Of a stretch of DNA of 41,528 nucleotides, positions 39,881 to 41,528 are shown piece by piece (position 1 is the first letter of the stretch; each line of letters starts with the position of its first letter). The notes below the pieces were generated by a model. It was given only the letters and a program-made list of their open reading frames with translations, made no database searches and had not been told where the DNA came from. The DNA lies in the NCBI GenBank assembly GCA_030619885.1, contig JAUXAN010000019.1, positions 1-41,528 on the forward strand. Direction: 5' to 3'. Source of the DNA: a bacterium. GTDB lineage: Bacteria > Hydrothermota > DG-26 > JAUXAN01. Position numbers and translations under genes: made by a program.

Positions 39881-40438
39881 ATGAAGACACAGCATCTTTT
39901 GATTCATCCTATAACTCAACGGCATTTGAAATTTCTTTTAAAACTCTGGAATGACCCCCAGATTATGCGATATGCTGGATTTGCCAGAAATTGGAATTAT
40001 GAGCAGATCAAAGGATGGTACGAAAAATATAAGAAAAGATTAGCCAAGTACGGCAGTACCGAAATCCAATTCATTATCAGGCTAAAAAAAGGAACACTGA
40101 TTGGAGAAAGCGGGATAGGGAGATTAAGAGCAAACTGGTCATGTAGGAACTATAAAACGCCGCAAGATAAACTAGTCTTGATGACTGATGTTAAACTGGC
40201 AAAATCTTTCTGGAATAAAAGATACGGTACCGAGGCAATGAAAGCTATTGCACAATATGTTTTTACCGAGACAGACGCTGATTTATTTCTAGTGCCACCC
40301 CATCGAGATAATGTGCCGGCAATAAAAGTTTATGAGAAGGCGGGTTTCAAGAAAACAAAGGGAATATGGTATGGTTACCATATGATATATAAAATGAATA
40401 AAAAAGACTTTGAAGAAGTATATAGAGGAGCAAAATGA
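39881..40438 (+). CDS. GNAT-family N-acetyltransferase (RimJ/RimL type)
   Basis: The 185-residue protein follows the RimJ/RimL layout: an N-terminal R-H-L-K-F-L-L-K-L-W-N-D block, a mid-region G-E-S-G-I-G-R-L strand, and the acetyl-CoA binding area around Y-G-T-E-A-M-K-A. The N-x-P-A-I-K-V-Y-E-K-A-G-F-K signature is near residue 145. It probably acetylates an N-terminus, amino sugar or antibiotic; the acceptor cannot be told. A weak GAAAGG site lies upstream of the ATG. Its promoter is unclear and may be provided by the repeat DNA. Confidence 0.85.
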   Translation: MKTQHLLIHPITQRHLKFLLKLWNDPQIMRYAGFARNWNYEQIKGWYEKYKKRLAKYGSTEIQFIIRLKKGTLIGESGIGRLRANWSCRNYKTPQDKLVLMTDVKLAKSFWNKRYGTEAMKAIAQYVFTETDADLFLVPPHRDNVPAIKVYEKAGFKKTKGIWYGYHMIYKMNKKDFEEVYRGAK

Positions 40439-40484
40439 TTGGGATCAGTTTTTCAGATTTCGGATTCTTGCGGAAAAAATATTG

Positions 40485-40510
40485 AAAATGGGGACAGCCC
40501 CTATTTTTTT
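40485..40510. repeat. Solo GGGGACAG-type element
   Basis: AAAATGGGGACAGCCCCTAT plus a T-run forms a short hairpin (GGGG-ACA-G-CCCC) after the GNAT gene. The T-run could make it a weak terminator. The gap to 40635 then holds 'AACATCTGCGGAAATCTGCG' phrase repeats and a promoter. Confidence 0.6.
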
Positions 40511-40598
40511 CCGAATTCCATATTAAAATAAATCTGCGAACATCTGCGGAAATCTGCGTCCTATTAAAAAATCCTGTTAATTCTGTCAAAAATTTTAA

Positions 40599-40626
40599 TT
40601 GACATTTTTGTATTTTAGATTACTAT
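40599..40626 (+). promoter_or_regulatory. Promoter of trmO-like gene, possibly leaderless
   Basis: TTGACA (40599-40604) and TACTAT (40621-40626) are 16 bp apart. The ATG at 40636 follows 9 bases after the -10 box, without a ribosome site. Confidence 0.5.
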
Positions 40627-40635
40627 TATAATGTA

Positions 40636-41067
40636 ATGAATAATTCCTATAAAGTCAAACCCATAGGTATTGTTCACTCTAGTTTCAAAACAGGGAAAGA
40701 AGTCATTAACTCTAAAACAAATGAAAATGTGGGGGAGATCGAGATATTTAAAGAGTATGAAGATGGCTTAAGTGACCTTGGAGGATTCTCCCATATTGTC
40801 GTGATTTTCTGGATGCATAAATCTTCTTTCCGTTCTCTAAAGGTGCAACCAATTTATCATCCTGAGAAATTGCGTGGAGTATTTGCCACAAGACACCCAG
40901 ATAGACCAAACCCTCTCGGTATAACTATTGTCGAGTTGCTGGAGCGAAAAGGAAATATTTTAAAGGTTAAAGGGGTGGATATGATTGACGGCACCCCTAT
41001 TTTAGATATCAAACCCTACACTAAGAGAGATCAGAAAGTTCCTGCTGAATTTGGATGGCTTGAATAA
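40636..41067 (+). CDS. trmO: TsaA/TrmO-like tRNA methyltransferase
   Basis: The 143-residue protein has the TsaA-fold signature G-V-F-A-T-R-H-P-D-R-P-N-P-L-G-I-T (about residues 93-109) and a C-terminal D-I-K-P-Y-x-x-x-D. TrmO methylates N6-threonylcarbamoyladenosine (t6A) in tRNA in Escherichia coli using S-adenosylmethionine. This is the short form of about 140 residues, common in archaea and other bacteria, lacking the C-terminal domain of the 235-residue E. coli protein. Its tRNA target is by family inference. It may be translated from a leaderless message. Confidence 0.85.
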   Translation: MNNSYKVKPIGIVHSSFKTGKEVINSKTNENVGEIEIFKEYEDGLSDLGGFSHIVVIFWMHKSSFRSLKVQPIYHPEKLRGVFATRHPDRPNPLGITIVELLERKGNILKVKGVDMIDGTPILDIKPYTKRDQKVPAEFGWLE

Positions 41068-41248
41068 GCGAAAGAACATAAGTAAGTTTTGAGACCTGCT
41101 CCCAAAGAGAGGACATTAAAATTTATAATTTATAAGACTGATCCCAAAGGGTAAGAAAAAGTTTCATACGAGAGCAACTTTTCCCCTCCTAATTAGTCTA
41201 ATCTATGCATATGCAAAAGATGAAAATTTTTTCAAAAAGGAGGTAAAA

Positions 41249-41528
41249 ATGTTTGAACAAATGATACCGGGAGGAATCACAGCCATTTTGGCAATCGCTG
41301 GAGCATTTGCGATACCTATAGTGCTCATAGTGATGTTCTTTATCTTCATCTTTAAACTCGTAAAAGCAAAGCATGAGGAGAAAATCGCTATGATCAAGAG
41401 CGGATTGAAAGAAATGCCGAGTGGCAAGAGAGAAACAGCTCTTCTTGTAACTGGTCTCGTTTTTGGCGCAATTGGAGTGGCTCTCGTAATTGGATTACCA
41501 ATTGCAGGAGTGGCTGAGAAGATTGTTG
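41249..41528 (+). CDS. Membrane protein, truncated by the window end (DUF6249-like)
   Basis: The open frame runs off the window after 93 codons. An AAAGGAGGT site precedes the ATG at 41249. A hydrophobic segment (about residues 10-35) is followed by KAKHEEKIAMIKSG, then a second hydrophobic segment near residues 66-88. The H-x-E-K-x-A-M-I-x-x-G loop between two helices is what I recall from DUF6249 proteins. The role is unknown. Confidence 0.65.
   Translation, partial: MFEQMIPGGITAILAIAGAFAIPIVLIVMFFIFIFKLVKAKHEEKIAMIKSGLKEMPSGKRETALLVTGLVFGAIGVALVIGLPIAGVAEKIV

Noticed and set aside
1-41528. tRNA, rRNA or riboswitch genes
   Set aside because: No cloverleaf, rRNA stretch or known riboswitch core was recognised by eye; a covariance search would settle this.

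Overview
The window is bacterial chromosome from an AT-rich organism that cannot be named from this stretch alone. A SCP2-type thiolase/3-hydroxyacyl-CoA dehydrogenase/crotonase/butyrate kinase run, two bactofilins, three PilZ proteins, two Hanks-type kinases joined to TPR regions, a DUF5916-type outer-membrane protein and a stray sorting-domain-like C-terminus fit a Gram-negative, didermic, uncultured lineage of the FCB/WOR-3 kind. That placement is inference from gene content and is weak. Housekeeping genes (ruvC, yebC, fabD, rpmA) show that this is not a plasmid or phage.

Layout. 1-2 kb: two toxin-antitoxin modules (DUF6922 + AbiEii-like nucleotidyltransferase; ribbon-helix-helix + MazF). 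2-5.3 kb, minus strand: a nucleotide-sugar epimerase, two unknown or envelope proteins and a membrane zinc protease. 5.3-14.1 kb, minus strand: fabD, ruvC, yebC, then thiolase, HAD, crotonase, butyrate kinase, an atypical amino-acid-dehydrogenase homologue and a flavoprotein. 14.2-22.2 kb: a PilZ cassette present three times with its promoter, ribosomal protein L27 away from its usual partners, a TPR/DUF2271 exported protein, a complete Y1 (RAYT-like) transposase element with 29-bp perfect terminal inverted repeats, and a minus-strand bactofilin-bactofilin-TPR/CBM25-like operon. 22.2-25.6 kb: decayed genes (sorting-domain tail, Eis-like acetyltransferase, methyltransferase) around an intact EamA transporter. 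25.8-29.3 kb: a small membrane protein overlapping a kinase/TolB-like/TPR gene, a dead kinase copy and an FAH-family hydrolase. 29.3-35.5 kb: a kinase/AAA/TPR gene coupled to a GAF/sigma-54 activator, followed by paired palindromes, a GG-N10-GC sigma-54 promoter and a small gene built of 32-residue units. 35.8-41.5 kb: a DUF5916-like barrel, small proteins, AlkD, DUF3795, a GNAT, TrmO and a truncated membrane protein.

Gaps between genes are rich in dispersed repeats. Three families stand out: palindromes built on CCATACGG/CCGTATGG, GGGGACAG-type ends related to the transposase element, and short 'AATCTGTG/TCTGCG' phrases that often run straight into a TTGACA promoter. A site occupied by a palindrome at 21733-21835 can be compared with an unoccupied paralogous site near 14431, which suggests the palindromes are mobile.

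The strongest candidate for an undescribed system is 29.3-35.5 kb. A sensor-like kinase with an ATPase and TPR platform is translationally coupled to an enhancer-binding protein, and the downstream sigma-54 promoter with two upstream palindromes reads into a gene for a repeat peptide. No tRNA, rRNA or CRISPR array was recognised.
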